A stretch of DNA of 64,000 bases from Lotus japonicus. Lineage: Eukaryota > Streptophyta > Magnoliopsida > Fabales > Fabaceae. Each line of letters opens with the position of its first letter. Within the stretch, counting starts at the first letter, position 1. The stretch spans positions 67,416,722 through 67,480,721 of the forward strand of contig NC_080045.1 in the NCBI RefSeq assembly GCF_012489685.1, written 5' to 3'. The notes under the pieces are model-generated. The model was not told where the DNA came from and did no database searches. It saw only the letters and a program-made list of their open reading frames with translations. Made by a program: the position numbers and the translations under genes. Positions 1 to 14,244 of the stretch are shown piece by piece.

Positions 1-205
1 TTTGTTGAAGACACTAATATATGGTTCATTTGTAAATCGGCGTGAGGGGTTGTGTTAAATTCTCACATTAACTAAAAGATATAACATAATAAATGTTTAT
101 AACTTTCACTATCCTTGACCCAAATTCTAAGAGCTTAATCACGTACTGCTTTGCTAGCATACATAATCTTCAAAAAGTTCATGTTTGTGGTAAGAGGTAA
201 TTTAC

Positions 206-1722
<1,517 letters not shown>

Positions 1723-1744
1723 GAATTGAATGTTACATATATAG

Positions 1745-2287
1745 AAGCTTGTATCTGCAATGTGTTTTAGTTTATTTACCTCTTCTCCATACTCTCCGGG
1801 TCAACGATATGCAAATTCAAGCATCTAGACAAAAGAATATTTGACTATGAAGGATCGATGTGGAGAATGGACATGCAAGTTATTGAGATTTGGAAACCGT
1901 GAATAATGTTAAGCAAGCTAAGGTAGCTGTATCGTGCTAATTGCTAAGCAACTTTGACCATATAACAAATCTGCAAGATTAATTAGATACATAATGAGAC
2001 TCAACTTAGTCTACAAGCGAGACTGCGGATTCAGCCAAATGAAAGAAAGTAAAAAAATGAATGAATCCCCAAATTAAGCTTCAGCTTGTCTATATATGTT
2101 TTGTCTTTAAGATTCACCGATTAGAAATTAACAATTAGGATTTGGTTGGTCTAAACAAATGAGACGATAAAATGTCAAATGATGAGTACTAATCAGAAAT
2201 CTATTTAAACAAAAATAATCAGAAATCTAATTAATTATTAAGTAAAATAGACTTATAATAAGAAACAGCAAGAGTAATGTTTGATCA
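1745..2287. other. Intergenic, no gene recognised
   Basis: AT-rich spacer upstream of the peroxidase gene. It presumably contains its promoter beyond the TATA-like stretch at 1737-1743. No coding or repeat structure was recognised. Confidence 0.5.
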
Positions 2288-2307
2288 AAACATTATCATA
2301 AGATAAT

Positions 2308-2372
2308 TCAAACAGCTTCATTGTAAACGCAGTTGGCAGCTTGGTCCCAATAATGAGGAACACCACCATCCT
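2308..2372 (-). pseudogene. Duplicated 3' coding end of PRP3
   Basis: Read on the minus strand this encodes GVPHYWDQAANCVYNEAV followed by a stop. It closely copies the last residues of the PRP3 gene about 1 kb away (GVPHYWDQAVNYVDDGAV, stop at 3293). Similarity continues about 25 bases past the stop into the 3' flank (2281-2307 against 3264-3292). The copy is preceded on the minus strand by a pyrimidine-rich stretch and CCTACCAG, a possible splice acceptor. It is either a dead partial duplication or an alternative terminal exon; only transcripts could decide. Confidence 0.7.
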
Positions 2373-2379
2373 GGTAGGA

Positions 2380-3290
2380 AGTTAATTCTACCAAGAAAGA
2401 ACACTAAGAACCCTAAGGAGTAAGATTTAAAGCTAAGTAAAAAGATAAAATGTTTCAATTTTGTGGGAAAAAGAAATACAAATTTATATTAAAAGTTATT
2501 TTCTATAACTAAGAAAGAGCCTAACTTTAGTATGGGCCTAACATGTGGCCTAATAATTTTAAGAACGAGAACCTTATAGAATTGAAATAAAAGAAACAAC
2601 ATAATAAAATTCTGAAATGCAGCAACTAAACTTGTGTATACTAAATGAGCCTTATGTATCAAATTGGCCGGCTACCTATACCATCAGCCCGAAGAACATC
2701 CTTATACTCAATGATGGGTAAATAGGCCAAACAAGCAATAATCACATTAATCAAGCAAATAATATTATTAAATAAAGTTTATAGTTTTAAATAAAATATA
2801 TTTATGCAAAACCATAGTCAATAATATTTTGAAATGGAGCAACAACATGAGCAAGATACTCAATGCCCCCACCTATTTTGGATGAAACGTTTTATAAGAG
2901 GTGAACGATATCAATAGGGAGTTCAATAATACATTATCATCTTCAAACACAATAGTATGAATGAAAAATCAGAGTTTACATAGCAGGAAACATTGCAGAA
3001 AATACCGAGGTCTAAAATTTAACCAATGTCATATCGCACACAATCATATAGCATGAACATATCCAAACAGATGAGCCAAGGTTTACACCACTTCATGATC
3101 TAGCAAATTTATAATCAGTTTAGACATAATATGCCATAGGAAACAAAGGAGCATCAGCAGTATTCCTGTTCGTATTTATTATTTGCTTAAAACCCTGCTT
3201 AATGCAAATTGTAAAACCGATCACTAACCACAAGGGTTGGTTTAGTCAAGGCATGCTAATAATGTTGATCAAAAACATCATCAGAAGACA
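2380..3290. other. 3' flank of PRP3, no gene recognised
   Basis: AT-rich sequence between the duplicated tail fragment and the PRP3 stop codon. It presumably contains the PRP3 3' UTR. No other structure was recognised. Confidence 0.4.
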
Positions 3291-3292
3291 AT

Positions 3293-6200
3293 TCAAACAG
3301 CTCCATCATCTACGTAGTTGACAGCTTGATCCCAATAATGAGGAACACCAGCATCCACAAAGACTTTTCGAGCAGCTGCTTCAGTGATGCAATCATGAAC
3401 ACTGAACCTATTGAAGCTCGGTTTGGCAACACTTCCTTGCCACACCAAAACACATTTATTGACAGGCTTGTCATCATCTGACTCGTCATTTTCTTCATTC
3501 TCTTTTGAAACATCACTCCAATTGATACGTCTAAGCATGAGCTTTCCATACCTCTTAATTGACTTGCTTCCACCTTCAACCACAACAATACTCATACCAT
3601 CGCTGATCACAGCACATCCAGTCAAACGGTTCTCTTGAGCATTAACATCAACTCTAAAGCGGGCCTTCGGATGAGAGAGATCGTTTATCCTGTAGAGTGA
3701 GACAAGTGTCTCAACTGTATTTGGGTCATCAAACAGCTTCCTCTCCTTCTTCTCACGCAGCTCAGCAGGAGTGAGCTTGCGAGCAATGTTCCTATCTATG
3801 TGGGCCTGCTCACGCTCAGCAGCTGCACTGCGTATTTCCTTTTCAAGCCGAGTAGGATCTTGAGTTGCCTCAGCACCAAGTACTTTCATTAAATTGCTAA
3901 TCTTGACCTTTGGTTTTGGGGGTTCTATGACTCCCTGTCTTATCATCTCCTGTCTATCTTTCTCCTTAGCTATACGCCTTTGTGTCCGGAGTTTCTTCTG
4001 TTCTTGCTTGGTTAGCTTGAGGGGTTGAGGTGGAGGTGGGGCAGGCTCAGCAGGTGGCTCAATGGGACGAGGATGCTCCACATAAAAAGTGATTTTTTCC
4101 ATTTTCAGTTTATCTTCATCTATGGATCCGTCAGCAATGTCACCATAATTCCCAGATTGCAAAAGAGGCAAGTCCCTAATAATTTCAAACAGTTGATTAG
4201 ATATTTATAAACTCATGAACTAAAGAAATATATATATTTTGATCATATTTCCTGCTTCTAATTTTTCTGTATTTAAGAACAGCTAAATAAGACAAAATTT
4301 CCAGAAGAAAGGCAATACTAGATTCACAAATAGTCACTGATGTCAAGTTGTTCAGTTTACTGCCAAGTCTTAACTTACTGGCAATCTAAGGTAGACACAA
4401 ATAGTCACTTATTCAACTGAGTACTCTAGCAGTTTCTCATTAATCAATCAAGGTGGTCTATTCAGTGTTACCAAATGGAGGCCATGGCGGAATTTGGCCA
4501 CACAACCATACAAGTACAATGGTGTGGCAGGTTTTGGATGGCAGCTGCAATCCCCATGCGGCAATGGGTCAAAATAGCAAAACTGGCAGAAGTTGTGACC
4601 CTGCACATTTTAAGGGATAAACCAATCTGAAACCCTAAAACCCACTTCTACCATCGATAACCAGAACTCCTGTTCTTTCTGTTCCCCACCTCTCGTTCCC
4701 CACCAATTCGACATTTATGTTTTTTCTGCTCATCTACTTTGTGAATTACACCCCCCCCCAGTGTACTCAACCCATTCGTTTCATGTTACTATACAAGTAG
4801 ACATCACCCTCATATTCGTAACAGTCCACTTCCCTTTAAGTTTTAGCTCAGTATGGTTCTCATTCTCACTATTATTTCAGTTTGTCATGTTTTCAATCTT
4901 TGATTTTCACTTGAAACTCAAACGTGAAGGTATTTTACTTTCTTTTGAATTAATGTTAAGAGACTTATGGTGTTCTATATTGTGTTATATTTAAGGGTTT
5001 CCTATCAGTTCAGATCGCTGATATCGACATAGGTAATTATTTACTTTATTATACTATGCAGGCCTATTTTATATAGTTTTATATATACTATATTTTAATT
5101 GCGGTGGCCATGGCTTCCGCCATACTCCACAACACCATCCTCCATATTTCTATGGCGGATTTTTGGCTTTCCGGCTTTCCGCAACAAAACATCATCTGCC
5201 ATTGAGAACATCAGGCTATTCCAGTTTATAACTTTGTATCTTCTTCTGATTAAAGTCATCATTACAAGCAATAGAAAGGAAAATTAAAGCCATAACCTCT
5301 TAATCATATACAGCATACTAGCTAAAAAAAATTAACATAATCCTTATAATTTGCAATCATGTAGAATAGAAACTAGTAGTCTAAATAGGCAAGAACTTAC
5401 CACCACTCGATTTCTGGAATTGGATCCTTGAGTTTTTCTTTAATCACAACCCTCTCTGTTATTTCTATTAAGTTTGGATTTATATCAGGAGCAGCCTTCG
5501 CCTTTGCCAACTGCGCTTGTTTGGCCTTCTGCTCCTTTGCTTGAGCTTCTCCAAATTGACTCTGAATGAGTCAAATAATATGTAAAAACACGTATAAGAC
5601 AATTGCTTATTTAAAAAAAACATATAAGACACTTAAAAATAATTAAGTCGAAGGGTAGGTCCATGTCTAGAGTAAGAGAAGATGAATGGCAAAAAGATAC
5701 CTTCAATTTTATTGTTTCAGCATCTTTTGACCATTTTCCCTCTTCCACAAACAGGAAATTATTCCTTTTGGGCCGCAGGAGCTTTGTCTTGTTGACCCCC
5801 ATCCTTGGATCAAAATGAGGATTAGAATCAGGATCGACATCTAATACAGGTTTCAGTATTTCAAACGCATCTTTCTTCTGTTTGTTAATGTTGACCTGGA
5901 ATGTTGATACACAAATTGTAGTGTTAAGACACAAATCCAAAGCGCAAAAGGATACAATATAAAAAGAGACAATGGATAAATCACGCACCTTCAAAGTGCT
6001 AAGGTTGCTTGGTTTAGTTACATTAACAACATTTCCATGTTCATCTATTTCCCGTCCCTGAGCATCAAGACGAAGAACAGGGGCCTTTGTGGGTTTCTGT
6101 GGGATTGTAACATCCGGTACCATCTGACCAGGAAACATGTTTATAAGAGGAGCAAATTGTGGATCTTGACGAAACCCCATCCTGGCCGCAAGCTCCTGAG

Positions 6201-7483
6201 CACGCCTGACAGCTTCATAGTTGGGTACACCAGCAGCACTAGTACCACTAGCTGCAGGACTTGCAAGAGTAGAAGTAGCAGCAGCAGCATTAGGGAAAAT
6301 TGACATACTTGCAACAGGCCCAGAAGAAGCTAAGGGGGCAGGACTTGATGGCTTTTCAACACTGAGAGAGGGTACAGTTGATTCATTATTTGGGGTAGAA
6401 ATTTTATTCGACTGCACAACCAAAAGCACAGCACTTAATACATTCAGAGGAACATACAGAATTAATAGTAAAGTAAACAAGCATCATCCAGTGGAGCTAT
6501 TAAATCGAAACATATCTTCTACCTAAGAACAGATAAGTACATGAGTAGAAATAAATAATGGCTAGCTAACTAACCAGTGGAAGATTCTTCAGCTTCTCAT
6601 GTAATTCTTTCTGCTTTTGTAAAGCCAGCTTAGCCTTAGCTATGACTTCAATATTGAGGCGCCCGGGTTTTCCAGCAGTTGAAGAAGACCCATCTGTACT
6701 AGATTTTCCAGTAACCTCATGAGACCTGGTAATACTAACTCCCTTATTTTCATTTGTGGTAGAAATCGAAGATACCTTGATATGTGAGGAAGAAGTAGGG
6801 GCCAACGATGTCTCGGGCACACTCGTGGGCGCCACAGCAGGTAATCCCAATGCAGTAGTGCCCTGAAAGAAACAGACCATGGATCATCAAATCAAATCAA
6901 AAACAAAGAATGAATTGCCAAAACTAAGAATAATAATCAAGTTACACAGAATCAAAAATCACAATTAGGGTCATCTATCAACAAAATCAAAGAATGAAGA
7001 AATGAAACTCACGTTTTGTACTGAAGCAGTGGCGTGTTCTTCATTGCCATTGTTGAATTGAGTATCGTCATTTTCTTCATCCTTCTTGGCTTTATCCCCA
7101 AACCTCCTCCGTTCCCTCTTCCTATCCTCTGAAACCCTAATTCTCTTATCGTCGTCCCTCTCCCTCTCGCGATCCTCACTGTGTTCCCTATCCTTCCGCT
7201 TGTGAGAATGCGAAGAGTGTCGTGGCTCGACGGAATCTTCCATGCCATCCTCCTCCTCATCACGCTTCACTTTGTCCTTACCTTTGGTGTCGTCTCTGTC
7301 ATAGGACCTCTCTCTGCTTCCTTCTCGATCTTCTTCCCAATCCCTGGATTTGTGGTCGCGCTTGTGAGACCTGTCGGAACGGTGATGATGGCGGTGGTCA
7401 TCGGAATCGCGGTGGCTCCGATGGTGGCGGTCGGAGTTACGATCTCTGGTTCTCCTATCCCCCGATCTCTCTCTATCGTCCAT
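3293..7483 (-). CDS. PRP3: U4/U6 snRNP splicing factor PRP3 (RDM16-type), complete, 6 exons
   Basis: Core protein of the U4/U6 and tri-snRNP particle in the nucleus. The Arabidopsis orthologue, RDM16, is also known for effects on RNA-directed DNA methylation. Exons (minus) are 7013-7483, 6575-6862, 5989-6411, 5701-5895, 5401-5561 and 3293-4175. They sum to 2421 bp, or 806 residues, close to the family size, and all phases agree. The start ATG at 7483 opens an N-terminal region dense in Arg, Asp, Glu, Ser and His (residues 1-150). Residues about 390-615 form the PRP3 domain (STLK, FDPRMG, PEIEWWD across the exon 5/6 junction). The C-terminal DUF1115-type domain ends with HDCITEAAARKVFVDAGVPH. 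Exons 5 and 6 join inside codon TG-G, restoring the conserved Trp. The last intron (4176-5400) is long and carries a transposon-like insertion. Confidence 0.95.
4464..5213. mobile_element. hAT-like non-autonomous element in PRP3 last intron
   Basis: The left end starts AGTGTTACCAAATGG. The right end, read inverted, is TGATGTTCTCAATGG, an imperfect terminal inverted repeat. Flanks are GTCTATTC (4456-4463) and GGCTATTC (5214-5221), an 8-bp target-site duplication with one mismatch. Subterminal copies of GCCATGGCGG / TGGCTTCCGCCAT are inverted relative to each other. No transposase is visible. The boundaries are the weaker part of the call. Confidence 0.45.
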
Positions 7484-7689
7484 CTTAGGGTTTGCGAGAT
7501 CCTCTCTCACTCTATCTTCCTTCTCTTCGCATCTATTATTAATAGTATCACAATATCTGAAAATAATAAATAATAAATAAATAACATCCGAAAATAAAAT
7601 GCTAAATATAATGTCTTTTTGAAATATATTTCTTTTCACTCATTCATTTTTTTTTTGAACGATTTCACTCATTCATATTATTCACATAT

Positions 7690-8045
7690 ATATGTAATTC
7701 ATTTTTTTTACAGTAGTTAAAGAAAAAATAAGAAAACAGGAAACTCAGCCTAAGGGTGTCACAAAGGAGACACCCATAGAGTCAGCTAATAACAAGAGAC
7801 TCATCCCATCTAAGGGTTAGTCAATAGAGATTAGACAATTATTCTGAACAGCACCAAACTTAGCTAAAAAATTAGCACACGCATTCGCCTCCCTAAGAGT
7901 ATGCAACACCTCCACACTCCAATCACGGCTCAGTAAATCTTTGATATCCCAAATTAGAGAAGCATAAATGTGACGTGCCGGAGGAGTAGAATTCACAAGA
8001 GTGAACTGCATCAAGAGAATCAGATTGACACTTCAATCCCTCATC
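7690..8045 (-). mobile_element. 3' end of an L1-type LINE (RNase H-like tail)
   Basis: The minus strand encodes SDSLDAV, then after a frameshift DIKDLLSRDWSVEVLHTLRE and ANACANFLAKFGA, typical of the RNase H-like domain at the C-terminus of plant LINE polyproteins. A 3' UTR with a short A-run (near 7703) follows. It is strongly 5'-truncated and frameshifted, so a dead copy. Confidence 0.75.
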
Positions 8046-8049
8046 ATAT

Positions 8050-11035
8050 TATTCATCTCAAACTAAATTACAAGTATTTTATCATCTTTTTCAGTACTAA
8101 AACAAAAAAAATGTTTTATTATTTAAAAAATTACTTTAGTTCAGTGTTTATTTTTTTTTTGTCAATACATTAGTCATAAAGTTCTTTTTTAGGGTCTTTT
8201 CTTGGATCATTCTTTATTTTTATATTTTTGGTCAATGGATCATTCTTTATTATTATTATTACTTTTTTTGGATCATTCTTTATTTATTTATTTTTTTTGG
8301 TCGAATGAAGAGTAACTAAATATAAGAATTGAGACTTTAATGTACTTTGTTGGGCTGGCCCAGTAATCAAATTGATCCAACAAAGTCCAGAAAGCCTTTG
8401 GATATTAAAAAAAAAGGTTTTGCTTATAAAAAAAGGTTTTATTCTTGGATTCAGTAATTAATGTGTTTTGACTTTTAATGTTATGTATGACTACGGAGTA
8501 TTGACTAATATCCTTGTGGAGTAATTCTCAGAAGAGCACAAACCCAACAGGTCATATTTAGGCACACCCACTAAAATAATTACAGCTAAAAAAATTATTT
8601 TCGAACTCAAACTCTTTTTTTATTTTTCAAGGATAAAGAAAGAAGGTGTAGCCCATTGTAATAAAATAATGAAGGTGTAACACAAGATAATAATGATAAT
8701 AGTGGGGAGTATGATAACCATGAGTTAAAAGATATTTTGTTCAAAAGATGGGAGGAAAATGATTAAGATAGTATCAGAAACACCTGATATTAAGGATGAA
8801 CATAACCTTGAATAAAAGGGCTAGATAGATGTGTGTGGATCCACTTTAATTTGCTCCCGACACTTTAAGCTTTTAAAGGCTTTGTTATTTTATTAGATTT
8901 GATGTGTTTACTTACTTTCTATTTTTATCTTATTTTCAATCATTTTCTTTTTCTTGAACTCTTTTATTTTGCTATATCTTTTATTTTGCTATATCGTACC
9001 ACCCATCATGTATTTCATTTTTCTTTTTTGTATTTCTATATTCTTTAAGTGTGAGTGGGTTTAAGTTGCAAATAGTTTTTTTTTTTGTTACTTTCTTGTG
9101 AGAAAAAAAATTGTGGCATTGTGTCTTCTTCTACCATTCCCATTGAAAAGTTCTTTAGACGAGTACGCCTATCATCATATTGTGAGCACAAAATAATAAA
9201 GATCCTAGTCCAAATGGAACCGAAATTATCCATTTATACACCTAGTGTGACCTCGAATATCTTTACTAAAGAACACACAGGACCACTCAAATAAAGAAGA
9301 AGAAACTTTCAATAAAACTTTAACCTAGAATAAGACATGTCTCAAACACAAGCAGTAGGAGAAAAAGAAGGCTACACAGAGAATGAGACAAATACAAAAG
9401 ACAGTGACAGTTAACCAGATGACCAAATTAACACCTTTAGAAACTATGGACAGTTTGAATGAACATAACATAAGCTTTCACATATAGTTGTGGACATTAT
9501 GTTATATACATGAATGAATGAAGGGTATGCACATGGTGTTACCCAATTTCTGTTTTGACTTTGAGTCATATACGCCCACGCTAATTAATTTTGTGTATTG
9601 GTAAGAGTTAGCTTGCAGGTTGGTAACTGAGAGGCATGGTAGCCCATCTGCATTAACTAACTTGTTTCCTCTTTTTATGCAAATCTCTCAAGTTTTCCAT
9701 TCTTTTCCCCCCATTACATTGCATTTTGATTGATTCACTTTTCCACCAAATTTCCCTATATGGTTGTCAACAGGATTGAACTCTTCTCATATGCCTAACA
9801 AGACAATCCAATTTCGAAATTTCCACTCTTCCCCATTCCAAATTGAGTAATGTCACAGTTTGCAAAAAGTTTTTAGATACACGAAAGTCACTTGACCAAC
9901 CAAGCATAGTTAATTTAGGGACAGTTTCTTTTGAAAAATACAAATGTTCAAGTGTGGATTCCCTTTTGATGTTTGGCTTTCAGAAAACATGTAAACCGCA
10001 CCCCACATGCCTAAAACTTGGATTTCAGAAGTACGTATGAGTTCTTCCAAAATTATAGCTCAAGAATACCCTCAATCTTATGTGGTAGTGCACAATTATC
10101 TCTGGAAGAATATAATAGCATTGAGCCTTGATGAAGTGTTGATATGGCGGGTTGTGCGGAAGTACCTACAAAGTGATATGAAGTATAATAGCATTGAGCC
10201 TTGATGATGTTTTATATATTATGACTTCCGTGATCATAGACAATCTAGCAACTTTCTTATAAAAGTATCGATTTTTGGTATATTAGAATGATAAATTGCA
10301 TTCTCCAAGAACTTATTTCTACATTTTCTTCTTCCCAACCCATATCGCATCTAACTCTTATCACTTAAGTTATCATTTGAGAATTAATTGTCTTTTTTAA
10401 CTATTTTTTTTTAAATAGTTAAAAGATAGATATAAATTAAAGATATTCTAAAATGTCGAAGGCCTTTATTTTACGTGAAAGTATAATTTTATTTCGGATA
10501 TATATAGTCATAAAGGGGTAGCAATCTTCTACAGTATCAAAAGAAAAGTGGGTAGCAATCAATGAGCCAATGATGGTTCAAGATTTCTTCTCCATCCATC
10601 ACAAGAAAGTTGACAAATGCGTAAACCTCCAATATGCAGGCTTGCACCGAAGATCATGGAGGAAGGGAAGAAAATTTGTGTGAAAGGAGGCATCGCTGAC
10701 TACTTTTAGAACCTTTTTGTTACATAACTCGATTTTTTAGCTTGACTTTTGGCAGTACATACAAAAATGATTATAGTGGTAGCAGAAGTTAAATCAGAAA
10801 ATTGATATTAGGTATGATCTCTCGCTTTTATGTAACATAAGATTTTCTTTTACCAGAAATATTAATTATTAGATTGTCTAAATCACTTATAATTGCATTC
10901 CACCCTGGTGGAAGGATCCTAGTGGAGAATAAAATAGTTATAAAATTGAAGAAAAAATTATGAAATTTCTTACAATTTATAATTTTATATTAAATTATAT
11001 TGGTTCACCTATGATAAGGTTAAAACTTAAAACAC
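8050..11035. other. Intergenic, no gene recognised
   Basis: AT-rich. Open frames at 9045-9294 and 9843-10204 are short, resemble no family I know, and lack codon structure. A 28-bp direct repeat (TATAATAGCATTGAGCCTTG core) occurs near 10109 and 10184. No RNA gene was seen. Confidence 0.5.
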
Positions 11036-11039
11036 TAGA

Positions 11040-11170
11040 TGAATTTTTGTTGTAAGCAAATGTTAGTTGTTAGTAAATTAGTCATCCTCAGGGTTCGAAT
11101 CTTGGACCCTTCACCATTTATCTCACTCAACCCTTAAGTCTCTAGCTCTTACAACTTGAGTTATCCTTCG
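11040..11170 (-). mobile_element. tRNA-derived SINE copy
   Basis: On the minus strand it starts with an A-box-like ACTCAAGTTGTAAGAGCT and has a B-box-like GATTCGAACCC about 65 bases on. A 3' part with CTAATTTACTAACAACTAAC follows. The same arrangement recurs at 58697-58845, so this is one dispersed family. Confidence 0.6.
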
Positions 11171-11621
11171 GAAACAAACAACACTCTATGAATGATTTAG
11201 ACAACTCCATCAACCCTATCAAAAATATATATATATATTTGTAGCTGGGAACAAAGTACGTAAATATTGATGAATGTAACCACTAAATATATAGTGCAAA
11301 CCACTATATCCTACACCACTTTTATAACGGTTTTTTGCCAAGCTTTGTGACAAGCCCATTACTTATGTGGATTCAAGGGGAGGAGGAGGGGCGTGAGGTT
11401 GGGTGGGGTGGTGATGGTGGTGTTGGGTTGGAGTGAGAGGAGAAGGAGAAAGAAGAGATGAAGGGAAACTTCGGGTTTGAGATAAATTTATGAATTTTTT
11501 TATAGATGAAAATATGAATTTATTGATTTTGAGATGATTATGAAAGGAAGAATGACTAAATTTGATTGAAGAAATTTTAAGGGACCAAAACATATGCAAA
11601 AAGTCCACGCGTGGAAGCCTA

Positions 11622-13480
11622 TCTATCTATCTATATATATATATATATATATATATATGTAAAACTCACTTGAACTATAAGTATTAAATGCATTAAACAA
11701 ATTTCTATTCAATTTTTAATATAACATATGACACTTGCCAATCTTTTTGTTTTTTATTTCATTACACATGATATGCTAATATAATGTAACTGTAAAGAAT
11801 ACATATAGCCATTGAAAGAAATATAATTAACAACCGCATGCCAATTTGCATTACTTTGAGAGCTAATATAATGTAACTGTTGAAAAAAATACATATAGCC
11901 ATTGAATAAAATATAAAACTGCATGCCAATTTGCATCACTTTGAGAGTCAATCTTAATTGTATGATATAATATGATGAATGATAATTTTATAAAGTTGTA
12001 AATGGTAACACTTCTCATTGTTATTAAAAATGTAAATTCCCTTCAACTAATGGAAATATGTCATCTTTCTCTTCACCAATTCCTTTTCTCAAATTCAATT
12101 AATATTATCGGTTACAAATATGGATCCGTTTCAACTTTATGAGCTATTAATCATTCATCCTCTTATTCAAAATTAGTGAAATATTATTTCATATTTTTCA
12201 ATGCTTAATCTTCAAGTATAAATACACATCATCTGTTTGAGTTTTATGTAATTTTCATTTAACCTCCGTGAAGTATTTTTTTAGGTAAGGCAAATTGTAT
12301 TGAAGAAGTATGAGATATGGAGATGGAAGCCATGGCTCTTGTGCAACCCGTAAGTCTTTTGTCATTTTTTTTCATATCTTACTTCCAAACTTGCTCTGGT
12401 AAGGTCCTATTTCTCCTTCTATGGTTTAATTCTTCTTTATTCTCTCACCTAGTTTAAAATTTTTATTCTCTAAAACCACCATTGTGTTTCGGCCTTTTTA
12501 CCCCACCTTTGCTTGACCCTTCTCAACTTCTTACTCACCTTTTCCTTGCTAGCTTTCATGCTGGGGTGTTTAATTTGGGGCTCTAATATTACATGTATAA
12601 ACTAAATTCTCCAGGGATTTCTGTTTTTTTTAACATTTTCTCTTTAACTAATTTTTTTGGTTTTGCAATTTATCTTAATTATCCTTCATCATTCCCTTTC
12701 ATTTTACATTAAAACTTCAAGAAACATGTATTCCACAGGTAGTGTGTAATGTGTATGATCAACTATATGCATAAATAGCACTTCATGCTATGGTGGAAAA
12801 AGATTTAACTATAACATATATTTACATTATCAAAAAATATTTAAATATATTCTCTTATCTATGATATATTAGTAGTAAAAATTACTCGAGGAAGCATAAT
12901 AGAGAAAAATAATAATTACCACTGTTGTATAAATATTTTTTGTGAGAGACTTATCCACTTAACGTGATCCTAGAGTCTCGAGAGGATTGGTAATGACTAT
13001 CAACTATGAGGAAACATTCGGAAACCAAATAATTTGAATAAATTTAAATTCACTTGATAATATTTTAAGTCATGTAATCTATAACTTATTATAATTCCAA
13101 AATTTAAAATTAATTTATTCTTCTTGATCTGTTTTTGAACAATAATCTTCTTGATTTTGACATGTCACACAATAAATGACATTTCCGGTAAAAAGTATAA
13201 AAAATAATACTAAAAGTTATTTCATGATATTAAACACTTATTACTTAACCTTTTCTTTTACATAATTTAAATTGTTAAAATTATTTGTATGCTATTAATT
13301 AAATATCAATAATTAAATTTGAGTAATATTATTTATTTACACAAAAATAACTCTAATTATATTTAATGAAATGTCTTTAACAAAATTTTTTTATATTTAT
13401 AATTACAAAATATTTATAATTATTTAAATTATAATAATTTATATATAATTTAAATAATTTGTAAGTAAACCCGTGCAACG
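11622..13480 (+). mobile_element. Non-autonomous Helitron, copy 1 (3' end damaged)
   Basis: It begins TCTATCTATCTATATA right after an A, the Helitron type of 5' end. It then runs TGTAAAACTCACTTGA, matching the element at 51399. Sequence from about 12870 to 13470 matches 52860-53790 of that second copy, including GAAGCATAATAGAGAAAAAT. It stops inside the 3' hairpin: CCCGTGCAACGCA is present but the partner arm and CTAG end are missing. It carries about 850 bp absent from the other copy. No Rep/helicase was seen. Confidence 0.65.
11775..11947. repeat. Two-copy tandem repeat, 87 bp
   Basis: GCTAATATAATGTAACTG starts at 11775 and again at 11862. Each copy ends with CATGCCAATTTGCAT and ACTTTGAGAG. 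Differences are a few substitutions and small indels. It lies inside Helitron copy 1. Confidence 0.8.
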
Positions 13481-14040
13481 CAATTTTTCTGCTTAATTAT
13501 ATGCTTAATTATGACGTGATAAATGACCATTTTAAATCGGATAACAAAATTTCATATGAAAAAAAAAAACAATTAAAGGCACCAGTTCAAATTTCTGTGT
13601 ATAAATCAGGGACCAAAAACATATTTAACCCTTAAATTTATTTCTAATATTACCTTTATCATTTTAATAAGATTCCACCACTATCTTTTTATATTTAAAA
13701 AAATCTTAAATACTAATTATGATATTTTTCTATTAGAGTTATCTCTGCCATCACTGCACTAGTCTTATATATTTTATTAAATCAAATAAATATAAATTTA
13801 TTTATTAATTAAAATATAATATTATTTTTCTTATCCTAATAAATACGAAAAAAATATTTTATGATGAAATTTTAAAATAAAATAAAATATTTAAAGTGAT
13901 AATTATTTTAAAAATTCATATCATATAAATGCGTAAACAAAATAATGTTGAATATAAGCACAAAACATATATAAGGATGTTCTTTAGTGTTACTTTTCCA
14001 ATTTAACTTATTGAACCGCTGATTTTGTCAAAAAAAATTC
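13480..14040. other. AT-rich spacer, nothing recognised
   Basis: Very AT-rich sequence between the broken Helitron end and the hAT-type MITE. No coding potential was seen. Confidence 0.4.
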
Positions 14041-14048
14041 AAATAACT

Positions 14049-14238
14049 AGGGGCGGATCCACCGCCCAGCAAGCCTAGGCCATTGCCCATGCTCTGGAGA
14101 AAAAAAAACAAATTTTCTTTGGACCAGGTGAGGTAACCTTTTAGACCCAAGAAAAAAGAGAAAGGACAAAATTGAGGGACTAAATCATCAAAAATAAAAA
14201 TTTGCCCAACCTTAAAAAAATGTATGGTTCTGCCACTA
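14049..14238. mobile_element. hAT-type MITE with 8-bp target-site duplication
   Basis: A 190-bp insertion flanked by AAATAACT on both sides (14041-14048 and 14239-14246). The left end is AGGGGCGGATCC and the right end GGTTCTGCCACTA. Read inverted and including the preceding T, the ends agree at 10 of 13 positions. An 8-bp duplication is the hAT signature. No coding capacity. Confidence 0.75.
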
Positions 14239-14244
14239 AAATAA

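Noticed and set aside
9843..10204. Two overlapping 65-codon frames
   Set aside because: No recognisable domain, no splice structure, and a short direct repeat accounts for part of the sequence.
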